From Tubiluchus corallicola (Eukaryota > Priapulida > Priapulimorpha > Priapulimorphida > Tubiluchidae): DNA of 64,000 nucleotides. Shown here piece by piece: positions 33,401-41,449 of this stretch. Positions within the stretch are counted from its first letter, which is position 1; every line of letters starts with the position of its first letter. The DNA is taken from assembly GCA_030141605.1 (NCBI GenBank), contig JAQGDQ010000053.1, forward strand, positions 622,001-686,000. Direction: 5' to 3'. The position numbers were made by a program, and so were the translations under genes. The notes beneath the pieces were generated by a model. It ran no database searches. It saw nothing but the letters and a program-made list of their open reading frames with translations, and was not told the DNA's origin.

Positions 33401-35702
33401 TCAAGCTCAGCCACTACAAGCAGGCCAACAGTTAACACCTGCTCGAGGACTTCGACCGGCACTTATTCACCCTGGTCTGGGTAATCCACCAAGAGCAGTA
33501 ATTGCCCATGGTGGTATGCCTGGAATAGGTCAGCAAGGTCAAGCTATCCACCTCTCTATGGGACCACGTTTTCATGTACAAGGACCGGGAGGTATTAGAA
33601 TGATGGCACCAGGAATGGGATTGCGCTTTACTGGAGGACCTGCATTAATGAGAGTTCGAGGAGTTGGACCTGAACGCTTCAGGCATCCAAGTGCTCGATT
33701 TCCGGGCATGCCTGACAGGCCTCCATTGCCTGGATTAATTGATAGGTTTTCACATCCAGAGGATGGCAGAGAAAGACTACACTTTGATCCTGGTTTTCGT
33801 CATAACCATGATTTTAGACCTCCTTTTGACAATAGAGATAATTTTGGTCCACGCCAACCTGACTTTGGGAGACCACGGGGACCAATTCCGAATTTCAGAC
33901 CAGAATTTGGAAATCGTTGGGGCCCATGGCGTAGTGATAGACAAGAGCAACCAAGTTCACCTGAGCGACCCTTCAAACCAGAATTAGATTCTAGGCCTCT
34001 CTTTAGTCGAATGGCTGATCAAGATTGGGACGAACTTCGCGAAGAACCTCCAGAGAAACCTCTTAAACCTGGGCTTGATGACAGACCTCTTTTTGGTCGA
34101 ATGGCTGATGTCGAATGGGGTGATAGGCCATCACACGAAGGCAATTTGCAGCAATCTGACAGAAAATCTTTTGGAGGTGAAGGCAGAAATGCTGAACCTT
34201 CAGCTTCTTTCGATGCACCTTTTGATTCTGAAGGTATGAGTAGCGGGCTTCCACTTGCTTTTGGTAACCCTCGCAGAGAAGAAAGGGAAATGGAGCGGGA
34301 GCAAATGCGAGATCGAAGTGGTAATTCACGTTATGACAGTAGAGATAGAGAAGATAGGCGTAGTCGCTTTGACGATGACAGACGATCAGGATTCCGTCAA
34401 AGAGGCGATGACTATCGACATGATGATAGGCTTAATGACAGAAGAGAGGGTCGTTGGAGTAGAGATAGGAGAGAAGATCGAGATCGTGACCGTGATTTAA
34501 GAGACAGACAAGTGCGTGGTGACCGCGAACGAGATCGGGATCGAGATCGTGACCGATCCAGAGACTCTGAGCGTTCCAGAGATAGAGACCATGACCGTCG
34601 TAGAGATCGACCAAGAAGTCCTCGGCGTGATCGACGATCACGTGACAGAGAGCAACCTTCCAAAGATCAATTTGGAAGGGACACTTCCTGCAGAAAAGAT
34701 GAAAGCAGTACTGTTTTAGTTGAGGCGGCCGCAGATACTGTTTTAGCTGAGCACGTGAATGCAGAAGAGCCTAATGAAAAAACTAATGAAAATCAGCCAG
34801 GTGAAATCAGCAGACATGGATCTGATTCGCAGAATGTTACAGAAAGTCAAAATCAGCAAGAAGAGAAAACAGAAGTTCAACCTTGGAAACCAATTACTGA
34901 GACGTTAGCTCCTAGTTCAGAGGAACAACCTTCTGTTCAACTAAAGCAACCAATTGTCTTAAAGGTTGACAACCCGCCAGTTCAAGATTTACCTGGTAAG
35001 AAAGTAAGTATGGTATTGCATAAACCGAGTATCTTTATGGAAAATCCTCTGCAACCAGAAGTAGATGAAAAAGTGACTTTGTCGTTTGTTCCAAAATGTA
35101 ATCTAGAAGATGTGGAGCTACATCCAGCTGTTGATAAACATCTATTAGATTCAGCTGTACCTACCTCATGTGAACAATTAGATAATATGGTTTTCATACC
35201 TGATAAACAAGATGTTGAAAATTCATCTGATTTTGGAGTAAATGAAAATAGTTTACTGCAGACAACAAATAATTCTTCCTTGCATACATTGGAAGCTAAT
35301 GTGTCGTCTACTAATCCTACAGAAGTACCATCTACTTGTTTCGATACAGTATTTGCGGCAGATACATCACAAGTTGTTTTTCCAACCGATGCATCTGTGC
35401 CCACTGACATATTGACTTGCAATGTAGCAGATTCAGTTGAAAGGTCAGAAATCACACCTGCTGTACCTAAACACAGTTTGTGGCCTAGTAAGCCAGTTAT
35501 CGACATGTTTGCAGATGAAAGTGCTGATTTAGAGGAACCACTGAGGTCACGTGCTGGTGTTAAAAGTGATGTAAATTTTGACACGTCACGAAATGGTGTA
35601 GCTGGTTTTAGTGAAACAGATAAATTAAATGACGAGAATAAAGTACGCAGTGATTTGTTTTTAGAGCAAAATGTGTCTGAGACTGCAGAGTCCGCCAGTT
35701 AG
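18379..35702 (+). CDS. SCAF4/SCAF8: SCAF4/SCAF8: RNA polymerase II CTD-binding SR-related protein, 15 coding exons
   Basis: Coding exons: 18379-18408, 20814-20942, 21925-22086, 23478-23577, 23935-24050, 24356-24505, 26089-26192, 26357-26468, 29148-29314, 29468-29694, 30227-30435, 31633-31798, 31890-31988, 32132-32233, 32341-35702. All introns are GT-AG and all joins keep phase, giving 5,235 nt (1,744 aa plus TAG). Order: CID (1-~137) with PPISKAKM, KHVVQSVEKFI, DSIVRQSRHQFG and RVLNLWQKNNVF; acidic linker with FNKKVLDYDYSDDD (~235-250); RS domain (~357-420) ending KKKGLPPLKDK; RRM (436-~505) with RNP2 IWIGHV (438-443) and RNP1 RGCAYLVM (471-478); the conserved block after the RRM (TYWDADNGATYIPYDKLP); Met-rich and Pro-rich linkers; RD/RE tract; acidic Ser/Thr-rich tail. 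In vertebrates SCAF4 and SCAF8 bind the Ser2/Ser5-phosphorylated Pol II tail and suppress premature polyadenylation; the same role is inferred here. It is longer than human SCAF8 (about 1,270 aa), mostly through the last exon. The start is chosen because MENVKAFNNE matches the vertebrate N-terminus and splices in phase. Confidence 0.95.
18409..20813 (+). other. SCAF intron 1 (2.4 kb)
   Basis: GT-AG phase-0 intron. I see no repeat family or coding sequence in it beyond short spurious ORFs. Confidence 0.7.
20814..20942 (+). CDS. SCAF4/SCAF8: SCAF exon 2 (residues 11-53, CID helices)
   Basis: Acceptor TTTTAG, donor GTTGGG, phase 0 on both sides. Encodes LSSICEVKPPISKAKMM through VEKFIMK, the first half of the CTD-interacting domain. 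Confidence 0.93.
21087..21680. mobile_element. hAT-type MITE with 8-bp target duplication (in SCAF intron 2)
   Basis: Perfect 13-bp terminal inverted repeats CAGGGATGAGAAT at 21095-21107 and its reverse complement at 21660-21672. They are flanked by GTTAATAA (21087-21094) and GTTAATAG (21673-21680), an 8-bp duplication with one mismatch. CAGGG-type ends and 8-bp duplications are diagnostic of the hAT superfamily. The 578-bp element has no transposase ORF, so it is non-autonomous. Confidence 0.88.
21925..22086 (+). CDS. SCAF4/SCAF8: SCAF exon 3 (residues 54-107, CID)
   Basis: Acceptor TTTGTAG, donor GTACGT. Encodes CRPEYKLPGVYVVDSIVRQS through QCPEEDR, including the DSIVRQSRHQFG signature of the SCAF CID. 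Confidence 0.95.
22341..23141. mobile_element. Inverted-repeat element (putative MITE) in SCAF intron 3
   Basis: TGGTTAACCGTTTAACCATT at 22341-22360; 16 bases of its reverse complement recur exactly at 23126-23141. The roughly 0.8-kb interior has no coding capacity. No clear target duplication was found, and the right end is followed by a partial duplication, so boundaries are uncertain. Confidence 0.55.
23047..23275. repeat. Direct repeat, about 70 bp, 153 bp apart
   Basis: The segment starting CATTGCTAACTG and containing ACATACAAGGTTTCATTAAT occurs at about 23047-23115 and again at about 23200-23270. It spans the right end of the inverted-repeat element, suggesting a local tandem duplication of that end. 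Confidence 0.75.
23478..23577 (+). CDS. SCAF4/SCAF8: SCAF exon 4 (residues 108-141, end of CID)
   Basis: Acceptor TTTGCAG, donor GTATGT, ending in phase 1. Encodes SKVVRVLNLWQKNNVF and PLLDMADPSNE, nearly identical to vertebrate SCAF8. Confidence 0.95.
23731..23866. repeat. 47-bp tandem repeat x 3 (SCAF intron 4)
   Basis: Units start with ACAGCAATTTGC (or variant) at 23731, 23778 and 23825, each followed by TGTTTATAGTTAGAAAATG or a near copy. The spacing is exactly 47 bp, with few mismatches. Confidence 0.9.
23935..24050 (+). CDS. SCAF4/SCAF8: SCAF exon 5 (residues 141-179)
   Basis: Acceptor TTTAACAG, donor GTATAA (weaker). Encodes AEIAIDTILQESPKKPPNRV through RSPEIAAK, a linker after the CID. 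Confidence 0.85.
24356..24505 (+). CDS. SCAF4/SCAF8: SCAF exon 6 (residues 180-229)
   Basis: Acceptor AATGTAG, donor GTAAAT, phase 0 to 0. Gln-rich: QPDPQAQIQAIQEQLMKQ through MQQIKALTDQL. It corresponds to the Gln/Leu-rich linker of vertebrate SCAF8. Confidence 0.88.
24506..26088 (+). other. SCAF intron 6 (1.6 kb) with a possible tRNA-like SINE piece
   Basis: Mostly unremarkable AT-rich intron. At about 25630-25690, TGGCAGTATGCTAACATTCC then CCTGCGTTCAGGCCC loosely resembles Pol III A and B boxes; this is weak. Confidence 0.3.
26089..26192 (+). CDS. SCAF4/SCAF8: SCAF exon 7 (residues 230-264)
   Basis: Acceptor TTTGTAG, donor GTAAGA, ending in phase 2. Encodes FNKKVLDYDYSDDDSQTE, matching the FNKKLMDRFDFGED block of SCAF8. 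Confidence 0.92.
26357..26468 (+). CDS. SCAF4/SCAF8: SCAF exon 8 (residues 264-301)
   Basis: Acceptor TTTACAG, donor GTAAAG. His/Gln-rich: HAHHNSGVYAHLPEHHGQ through HHHQSHKGVSQ. The intron before it is only 164 nt. Phase fits on both sides. Confidence 0.8.
27309..27331. repeat. (GA)n microsatellite
   Basis: A GAGAGAGAG run inside intron 8 of the SCAF gene. Confidence 0.8.
27598..27640. repeat. (ATC)n-type microsatellite
   Basis: Imperfect CATCATCATCGTCATCATT-type triplet run in SCAF intron 8. Confidence 0.8.
29148..29314 (+). CDS. SCAF4/SCAF8: SCAF exon 9 (residues 302-357)
   Basis: Acceptor TTTATAG, donor GTACAT, ending in phase 2. Encodes GVPAPVPAPEELLVMHAAGD, then a DIDERxE-rich acidic segment and KKKHRRSYT leading into the RS domain. 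Confidence 0.88.
29468..29694 (+). CDS. SCAF4/SCAF8: SCAF exon 10 (residues 357-433, RS domain)
   Basis: Acceptor TTTGAAG, donor GTATAT, ending in phase 1. Dense RS/RE dipeptides, then ERKKKGLPPLKDKLAC, the conserved boundary between the RS domain and the RRM of SCAF8. Confidence 0.94.
30227..30435 (+). CDS. SCAF4/SCAF8: SCAF exon 11 (residues 433-502, RRM)
   Basis: Acceptor GTTACAG, donor GTGATT. Contains RNP2 (IWIGHV) and RNP1 (RGCAYLVM) and nearly the whole RRM fold. Confidence 0.96.
30436..31632 (+). other. SCAF intron 11 (1.2 kb)
   Basis: GT-AG phase-0 intron separating the two parts of the RRM; no recognisable repeat or coding block. Confidence 0.7.
31633..31798 (+). CDS. SCAF4/SCAF8: SCAF exon 12 (residues 503-558, end of RRM and conserved block)
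   Basis: Acceptor TTGCAG, donor GTAAGA, ending in phase 1. Encodes MDWAPGKGVNGAEFKTYWD and TYIPYDKLPESLVSLEDGGM, matching the WALNKGVK...YIPWEKV block of SCAF8. Confidence 0.95.
31890..31988 (+). CDS. SCAF4/SCAF8: SCAF exon 13 (residues 558-591, Met-rich)
   Basis: Acceptor AATTTAG, donor GTGTGT, chosen so that phase 1 joins exon 14 without a stop. Encodes a Lys/Glu segment and then a methionine-rich run (MGMPQMMMPMGMPG). Confidence 0.85.
32132..32233 (+). CDS. SCAF4/SCAF8: SCAF exon 14 (residues 591-625, Met/Pro-rich)
   Basis: Acceptor ATTACAG, donor GTATGC. Encodes LMPMAYPMGMMMMPPPPVGG and then a Pro-rich stretch into the last exon. Confidence 0.88.
32341..35702 (+). CDS. SCAF4/SCAF8: SCAF exon 15 (residues 625-1744, large last exon)
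   Basis: A 3.36-kb terminal exon, acceptor TTTTACAG, stop TAG at 35700-35702. In order: Ala/Pro/Thr-rich linker; a segment around 33100-33250 (VTQFLDAWAQKTGQPTDK, then SLGDRLKSMMED); Gly/Met/Pro-rich RGVGPERFRHPS region; FRPPFDNRDNFGPRQPDFG, similar in style to the RD/FGRP repeats of vertebrate SCAF8; a duplicated KPxLDxRPLFxRMADxxW motif (33969-34118); an RD/RE tract (about 34270-34660); and a long acidic, Ser/Thr/Val-rich tail with little recognisable structure. Confidence 0.93.
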
Positions 35703-36321
35703 AGTTGAAATGCACATTTCATTGCATTGTGTGCTGTTTTATATGTTCCTGCTGTGAATTTTATGTCACGAAACAGCAGAAGCTTGATGGTGCCTTCTGG
35801 TATCTCCAGCATCATTTTGTTTGACAATGATTTGTTCAACATGGAGATTGTACTTGAAATTTTAAGCAGGTACATCTGCGAGCTGCAGTTTTACAGCTGA
35901 AAAAATGCAAGGATACTTTTACTCTTGTAAAAATCAATAAATTTTATTAAATTTATGTTATCTGCTACAGCTTGATGTGTGGCTGCATACTGTGACAAAT
36001 TTCTAAATTTTTGAGCAAAAGCTATGTAATTGTTTTAATTGAAACAGCAGGTAGTTGAATACTTGGTATATCGAATTTTCAGTATGCGGAATTATTGCAT
36101 AAGTGCAAGTTAATTGACTGCTTGAAAACATTTTATTTTAACAATTGGCTATAGTGGCCTGTGTTTGCTATGTATTGTGGAGAGTTTTTACGTTGTACAT
36201 GTTGTACAACAACTAGTGATCTGTGCTTGTCTGTTATTATTACCCTCAAGTGGGGCAAATGTGTATATTGTATAATATGCCTGGTAAAATATTGTGAATA
36301 CTTTTAATGGTTTGTAATAAA
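35703..36321 (+). other. 3' UTR of SCAF with two poly(A) signals
   Basis: AATAAA at 35936-35941 and at 36316-36321, the second followed by a T-rich stretch. The transcript probably ends near 35.96 or 36.34 kb. Confidence 0.65.
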
Positions 36322-39300
36322 GTCACAAAATTTTATTGAAATTACTCCTCCATTTGAATTCTTACTGGAAATTCATTTACCGTTTTGCACGTTGTATTAA
36401 ATCATTGTATAATTAATGTGCATGTGATGAAGCTATGGTGTAGCTGCTGAAACTTCGAAAGTGGCCTTCCGGGGGAATTAACATGTGCATGGAAAGCAAT
36501 TGCAGACATTGGAGACTAAGCTTCAGACACCACTTGGGTCTGTGCCAAATAGGACCAGGCCCCAGGTAGACTTTTTGTGTACGGTATTATTATTATTGCC
36601 AACTTTAGGTGTATGCGTGATGTCTAACTTGACTTTTAAATGATAAAATGTTAAAAAAACGATGCAAATTTCGTGAAATAGAGTTGAAAGGATTTTCTGT
36701 GAGTTGCCACGTGACTGACGCAACTGCATCAGTTTTAGAGAGACCATTCCTGTATTTATTTACAGTGCTTTCTCCTGATAATGATTGATGAAAGGAACTT
36801 GCAGTAGTTGCACTTGAAATTCTTGAAGTAGTACAACATAAAAAGAAGTGAAAAAGTACATGTTATTGTACTACACACAGATGTTGTTAGTTTTTACTAC
36901 GTAAATTTATGATTGGTACAAGTTTCTTTTGTCGTATCAGTTTGCATTTCGTTAACAATTAACGCACACAGTTCTTGTTAGATTATGATATGTTAGATAT
37001 GTTGCTAGATTCAAAGCCGCATTAGCATTTATTTCATGATGGTAACAGCAGTATGACATGAATCGGTGCAAGCTTTATTAACAATCAAGCCTTCAAAAGT
37101 CTTGTCAGCAACTATCTTTGCTGTTGCGCCATTGTCAATGCTTGTACGTGCTGTTGTTTACGATATGAATGCCAGTGCTACTCAACAGAGAACACATAAC
37201 GGAGCTCACTAAACTGCTCGTAAAACAGTCCGATTTGCTGAAAACTATAAATGTGTTTTTCAGCTTGACGTTTTATTTGCCGTCTGAAAAGTAGGCCTGC
37301 ATAAATCTAATTCATTGCTAGCAACGCACAGAGGATAAATTTAAATTTAGATTTCACAAACTGCAGCCAATATGATGTATTTTGATTATGCATGTAGTGT
37401 GCAATTAACCTGGTAGTGTCTTTTGCAAACTAAAATTTAATGTAATTTGAGTTACGCTATATTGTCAGAAATTTGAACAAAACCGTTCCCCTTATCCAAA
37501 TTTCAAATTTCGTGAGCAGGTGCCTTCAGCAGTAGAAATATAGTTTACGTAATTACGGCACCTACCTAGAGACCAAAGTCTAACCTTATACGAAGGGCGC
37601 TTGATTTTTTTATTGATAGGTTTACATGTAGTTTATATGTAGGCCTAATAGTGAGCACGGATGTTATGGGCTTCTCGATTATTGTGGTGATTTCATATTC
37701 TGTATTCGCAATAGTTAAGTGTTTCTCTTAGTAGTGTTAGTTTCATGCATTGCAAAATCTGAATTATTAAACTGTATGTAATGTAGAGTAAATGCATATC
37801 TCCGCTTTTTCTGTTCTGTATTGATAGTCGAATATCGGTCTGATTGGTCGATGAACGCCGCCGCGCTCACGAAGCCCCCCGTCTACGTGCACATGGTGTA
37901 TTGAGCCCCACTCCCCGCATTACAGTTCGAAGATATTAAAATCTGAATAATGCTTTACAACAAGCTTGGCCGGAAGTTTATATAATTTATAATGCCTGTG
38001 TTACGTAGTTCATCTATACTAATTAGCAAAGTAGCCGGTGTCAGGAAATTGAAATTTATTTTTTGGGCTATTCCCTTTGTAATGATTTTATAAAATGGTC
38101 GTGATACCTATCTCGTTCATGTCACTTTTAGTCAGTTTTTATATTGTGGCGCGACTGGCGCCACAATACAGAGTTACTTCCTTTTTCTAAATTTTTACGA
38201 AAAAAAATGATGCATAGCCGCGATAATTTCAGCAATTTCGTTGGTAAATGGCGTTCTAATTGAAAGACTTATATGAGGCAAAACATAGATGCACGTGCGT
38301 ATGTGTGTACATACATTTGCGTATATGTGCGCGTGGCTTCGAGTAATGACTCAATGCTTGATATCCCGAACTAGTTACAGCGTCATGTATACAATGTATG
38401 GTGATAACAAAGCAAAACAGAGTTTCAAAGAAAAGCTGCTTTTGAGCATATACGCGTCCAAACGTTACTAAGGTAGCTATATGTTTACCTGCTTCTGATA
38501 GTCTCTCCGAGGATTGCTCTTAAATGGTTTTGTCGTTTTGTCTATTCCTTTCGGATCTTTTTGGTACCAGGGCTAGCCACTCATTTCTTGACACCTTGCA
38601 TAATACTAGGCAACGCCAAATCTTTAATCTACGTGAATTGCATGCTATTTTTAGCGCCAGTCCTGAACGGTCACTTCCTTGCGTATACCCAACGGTCACT
38701 ATGGTCTGGTTGCGAAAACTTCATTAGTAAATCTTTTTGCTGTTCAATGTCCGCCAGTTTTTTTTACCTTTCGTTTGTATTACGCTCCTCGAAGGCTTCG
38801 ATTCCAATAAGTTTAACTGTTGATAGATACCACTGCAAGAAACTTTTTATTGTCTTATGGGTAGCAGTAACTTGGCTCTGCTGCCCACAATGTAAATTGT
38901 AGGCAAACGAACGGCAAGGCATCTGCACGAAATAATGTATTTTTATGAAGCCGGAAAAAGTAAAAGTAGAAAGTGTTTTGCTTCGAGTCCGGGAAGACAC
39001 CTCCGTGTTACCGTCGATACATTTTGACAAAAAAATAAAGCAAGCAGTTCGTTTCATTTAATTAAAGTGTTGTACACTTACGAATTTTACACATTCAATA
39101 ATATGTTATTACTTATGCTAAATTTAAAAATTACAAAATTATGCACTTCCGCAACTTGGCGCCCTAGGCAACTTCCTAGGTTGCATATTGGATGGTCCTG
39201 TGTTTAATGCTTTTACGGCTTTTTTGCTTTTGGTAGTCGCCCACAAATGGACCAATAGGACCTGCAAAGCTCATCTGATAATTCGTGCTGCCATCCATGT

Positions 39301-40325
39301 AATAAGCACCAGGGCCTTCGAAGAGAAAATATGGAGTTATACATTGTTAAAGGAAAGAACAATTGACAACTGCTTTATTCTCAAGACCAGTTTTTAATAC
39401 TTGTCAAATAGTTAAATCAAAAACAACATCTTTGCAATATGTAATACCGTACGCTCACTTCCGTACAAGCTGGTGTTAGAAATTCCGAAATTGAAAACAG
39501 CTGAACATCGGCACGCGTGCGGCAAGAGAGAGAGAGGCAGAGAGAAGGCAGTATGTTCGCGTAAAGCAAAATAATGTTACCTCGGCGGGTGAGGCCCCGG
39601 GGAAGTATCCCCCCTGAAATAGGGCCTGATAAGCACCACGATCTACTTTATCATCTGATATAGCTAAAAATTGCTCTGATCGAGTGAGCGTGGCTGACTA
39701 CTAGATTTCTGACCAGCTTCATTTCTCCAGGAGGTTTTTTAAAATGATTAGTAAAACATTTTGTTAATAAGATCACAATTTTAATTAGGTTAAAATCCCA
39801 TAAGGCAAGCGGAAAAATCGCCCGCTTTACATGTATACCTAATGTGTCCACACTCTACATTACATTTGGGTTTCAAATCGATTTCGAAAAAAATGATGTA
39901 AAAAATGTCAAAATCATTTTTGTATGCTTTTGTTGCAGGGGGAAATGGGGAGTAGTGGAATGGCAGGGAAAAGTGAAATGGTTCTCTCATTTCAAACGTT
40001 TGTCACATGTGATATCAGTTTATACTTTGAACAGTTCCAAACAGACGTTTGGAGCTACACAAATTGCTTGTTTCATGAGTGCGTCTGCAATCATTTTTTA
40101 ACCATTTTTTGTAACATTTGAGTTAGCTAAGTGTGGTGATGTGATACTATGTGAAAGTTTTCAGAAGTGTAACTATCATTGCTAAATTATGTTAATATTT
40201 AACAAAAATTTTGAACTAATTTGGAAACTGGTTTGCTTTCGTGGTCACGTTGATAATGATGTTGCTGATGCTAAAAATACTGGAGAATCGTTCACACATG
40301 GACATGATCAGTCCTATCATCTCAG
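36322..40325. other. Intergenic, no supported gene
   Basis: Only short ORFs. A CpG-rich patch at about 37840-37920 contains an ATTGG (inverted CCAAT) word and could be a promoter, but no coding exon follows recognisably. A GA-rich simple run lies at about 39520-39545. Confidence 0.4.
38142..38168. repeat. Perfect 11-bp hairpin
   Basis: TATTGTGGCGC at 38142-38152 and its reverse complement at 38158-38168, separated by 5 bases. It is GC-rich at the loop, in AT-rich DNA. Confidence 0.85.
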
Positions 40326-40450
40326 ACCAACGTCGACAAAGAGCATTGGCCCAACGTTTTTTTGTCCGTCGATTCCAACATTGGCAGTGATCAAAAACCG
40401 CCTTAACATCAACGGTGGGCCAACGTCGACAAACAATGTTGGCCCAACGT
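40326..40450. repeat. GGCCCAACG / CCAACGTCGACAAA repeat with internal palindrome
   Basis: CCAACGTCGACAAA occurs at about 40327 and 40420, each followed by TTGGCCCAACGTT. In the second copy GGGCCAAC (40417-40424) and GTTGGCCC (40438-40445) form an inverted repeat. This looks like a fragment of a dispersed repeat. Confidence 0.75.
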
Positions 40451-40699
40451 TATTAATTTTGGTCCGTCAAACATAATAAAATCAGTTGTTTTTCAGCATT
40501 TAAAAAATTTCAGTTAGGCAAAATTTTTGTTTAGTTTGCAATACTTAAATTTAATACTATTTTATCATAAGTATAATCCATTGAATTTCAGAAGTTATAG
40601 TCAAACTTATTCGAATGTTCGATACCATATAGGTCTAACGTATTCCAAGTTTCATTTTGTACAGTAACATTGCCAGGGTTTACAAACGCACAAGCAAGC

Positions 40700-41418
40700 A
40701 CGCTTAGTCACATGAATCCATGAGAAAAGTTATTGAAGAAGTCCAGCAGAGAAAACGTGGCTATGAATTTGCATCTAAGCAGTATGGTGTGCCAATTGCG
40801 ACCTTCTACCGCAGTCCGCAGGGTAAAACCCGAAAACCCTGCAGAAATCGTGAAAATCAAGTGAAAGCTGTGCTTTGCAGTTCTATCCGACAGATGTTAT
40901 GCCTTTACCTTCGGCTTCACCTCGTACCGAGAAAAGCTCCACGAGGAGGGGAAAAACAGTTGTTTCAAGTCCATATCTAGATGAGCTCAAAAGAAGGGTA
41001 GCAATAGCAAAACCCAAAATAATGCCAGGAAAAGTGAAGAAGGAACTCTCTACAGCAAAGAGTGTGCAAAAGTCCAAGACCATGCTTACCGAGCACCCAG
41101 GCCAAGACAGACTTCAACTATTTTAGAAGAATTGTTACGATCGTCAAAGATGAAAAAGAAGAAAACAGACAAACCTAAGGTAAAAACGGGAAAAGCTAAA
41201 GATTCTGGTCTATCTTTGAATGCAGGGAAATGCAGCGTTAGTGACGTTTGTCAGTATCGTAATATTCATTTGGCGAAGAAGACAATCCATTAATTGACGA
41301 ATATTGGATTCAATGCCAAGATTGCAACATATAGTGGCACGAAACTTGTTCTCTTGCCACAGGTCGTGACTTAGACGGCTTATTCCAGTGTGAGGATTGC
41401 TGGGTGCTTGATGATTAG
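40700..41418 (+). pseudogene. Decayed pogo-like transposase with Psq helix-turn-helix and PHD-like finger, DDE core missing
   Basis: Frame from 40720 encodes VIEEVQQRKRGYEFASKQYG followed by VPIATFYR, a typical Psq/CENP-B-type helix-turn-helix start of pogo-family transposases. The frame then shifts; from about 40875 a basic C-terminal stretch reads SPYLDELKRRVAIAK and later KKELSTAKSVQK, ending at 41126. A further frame (41275-41418) reads WIQCQDC, then, after an in-frame TAG at 41332-41334, WHETC and later FQCEDC, i.e. a PHD-like Cys/His finger, with TAG at 41416-41418. Fusions of this kind are known at the C-terminus of some invertebrate pogo/Tigger transposases. The roughly 300-residue DDE catalytic core between helix-turn-helix and tail is absent: an internally deleted, dead copy. 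Confidence 0.7.
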
Positions 41419-41449
41419 ATGATGTTTTTTTCATTGTTCTTTTCATAAT

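Noticed and set aside
34412-34663. Minus-strand ORF resembling an SR protein (RSRSRS)
   Set aside because: Antisense shadow of the RD/RE tract in SCAF exon 15; no independent start, splice or poly(A) context.
34982-35584. Minus-strand ORF of 200 codons
   Set aside because: Antisense to the SCAF C-terminal tail, which continues the spliced, in-phase gene frame; no recognisable domain.
40189-40476. 95-codon ORF over the GGCCCAACG repeat
   Set aside because: Generated by the repeat; no domain and ends inside it.
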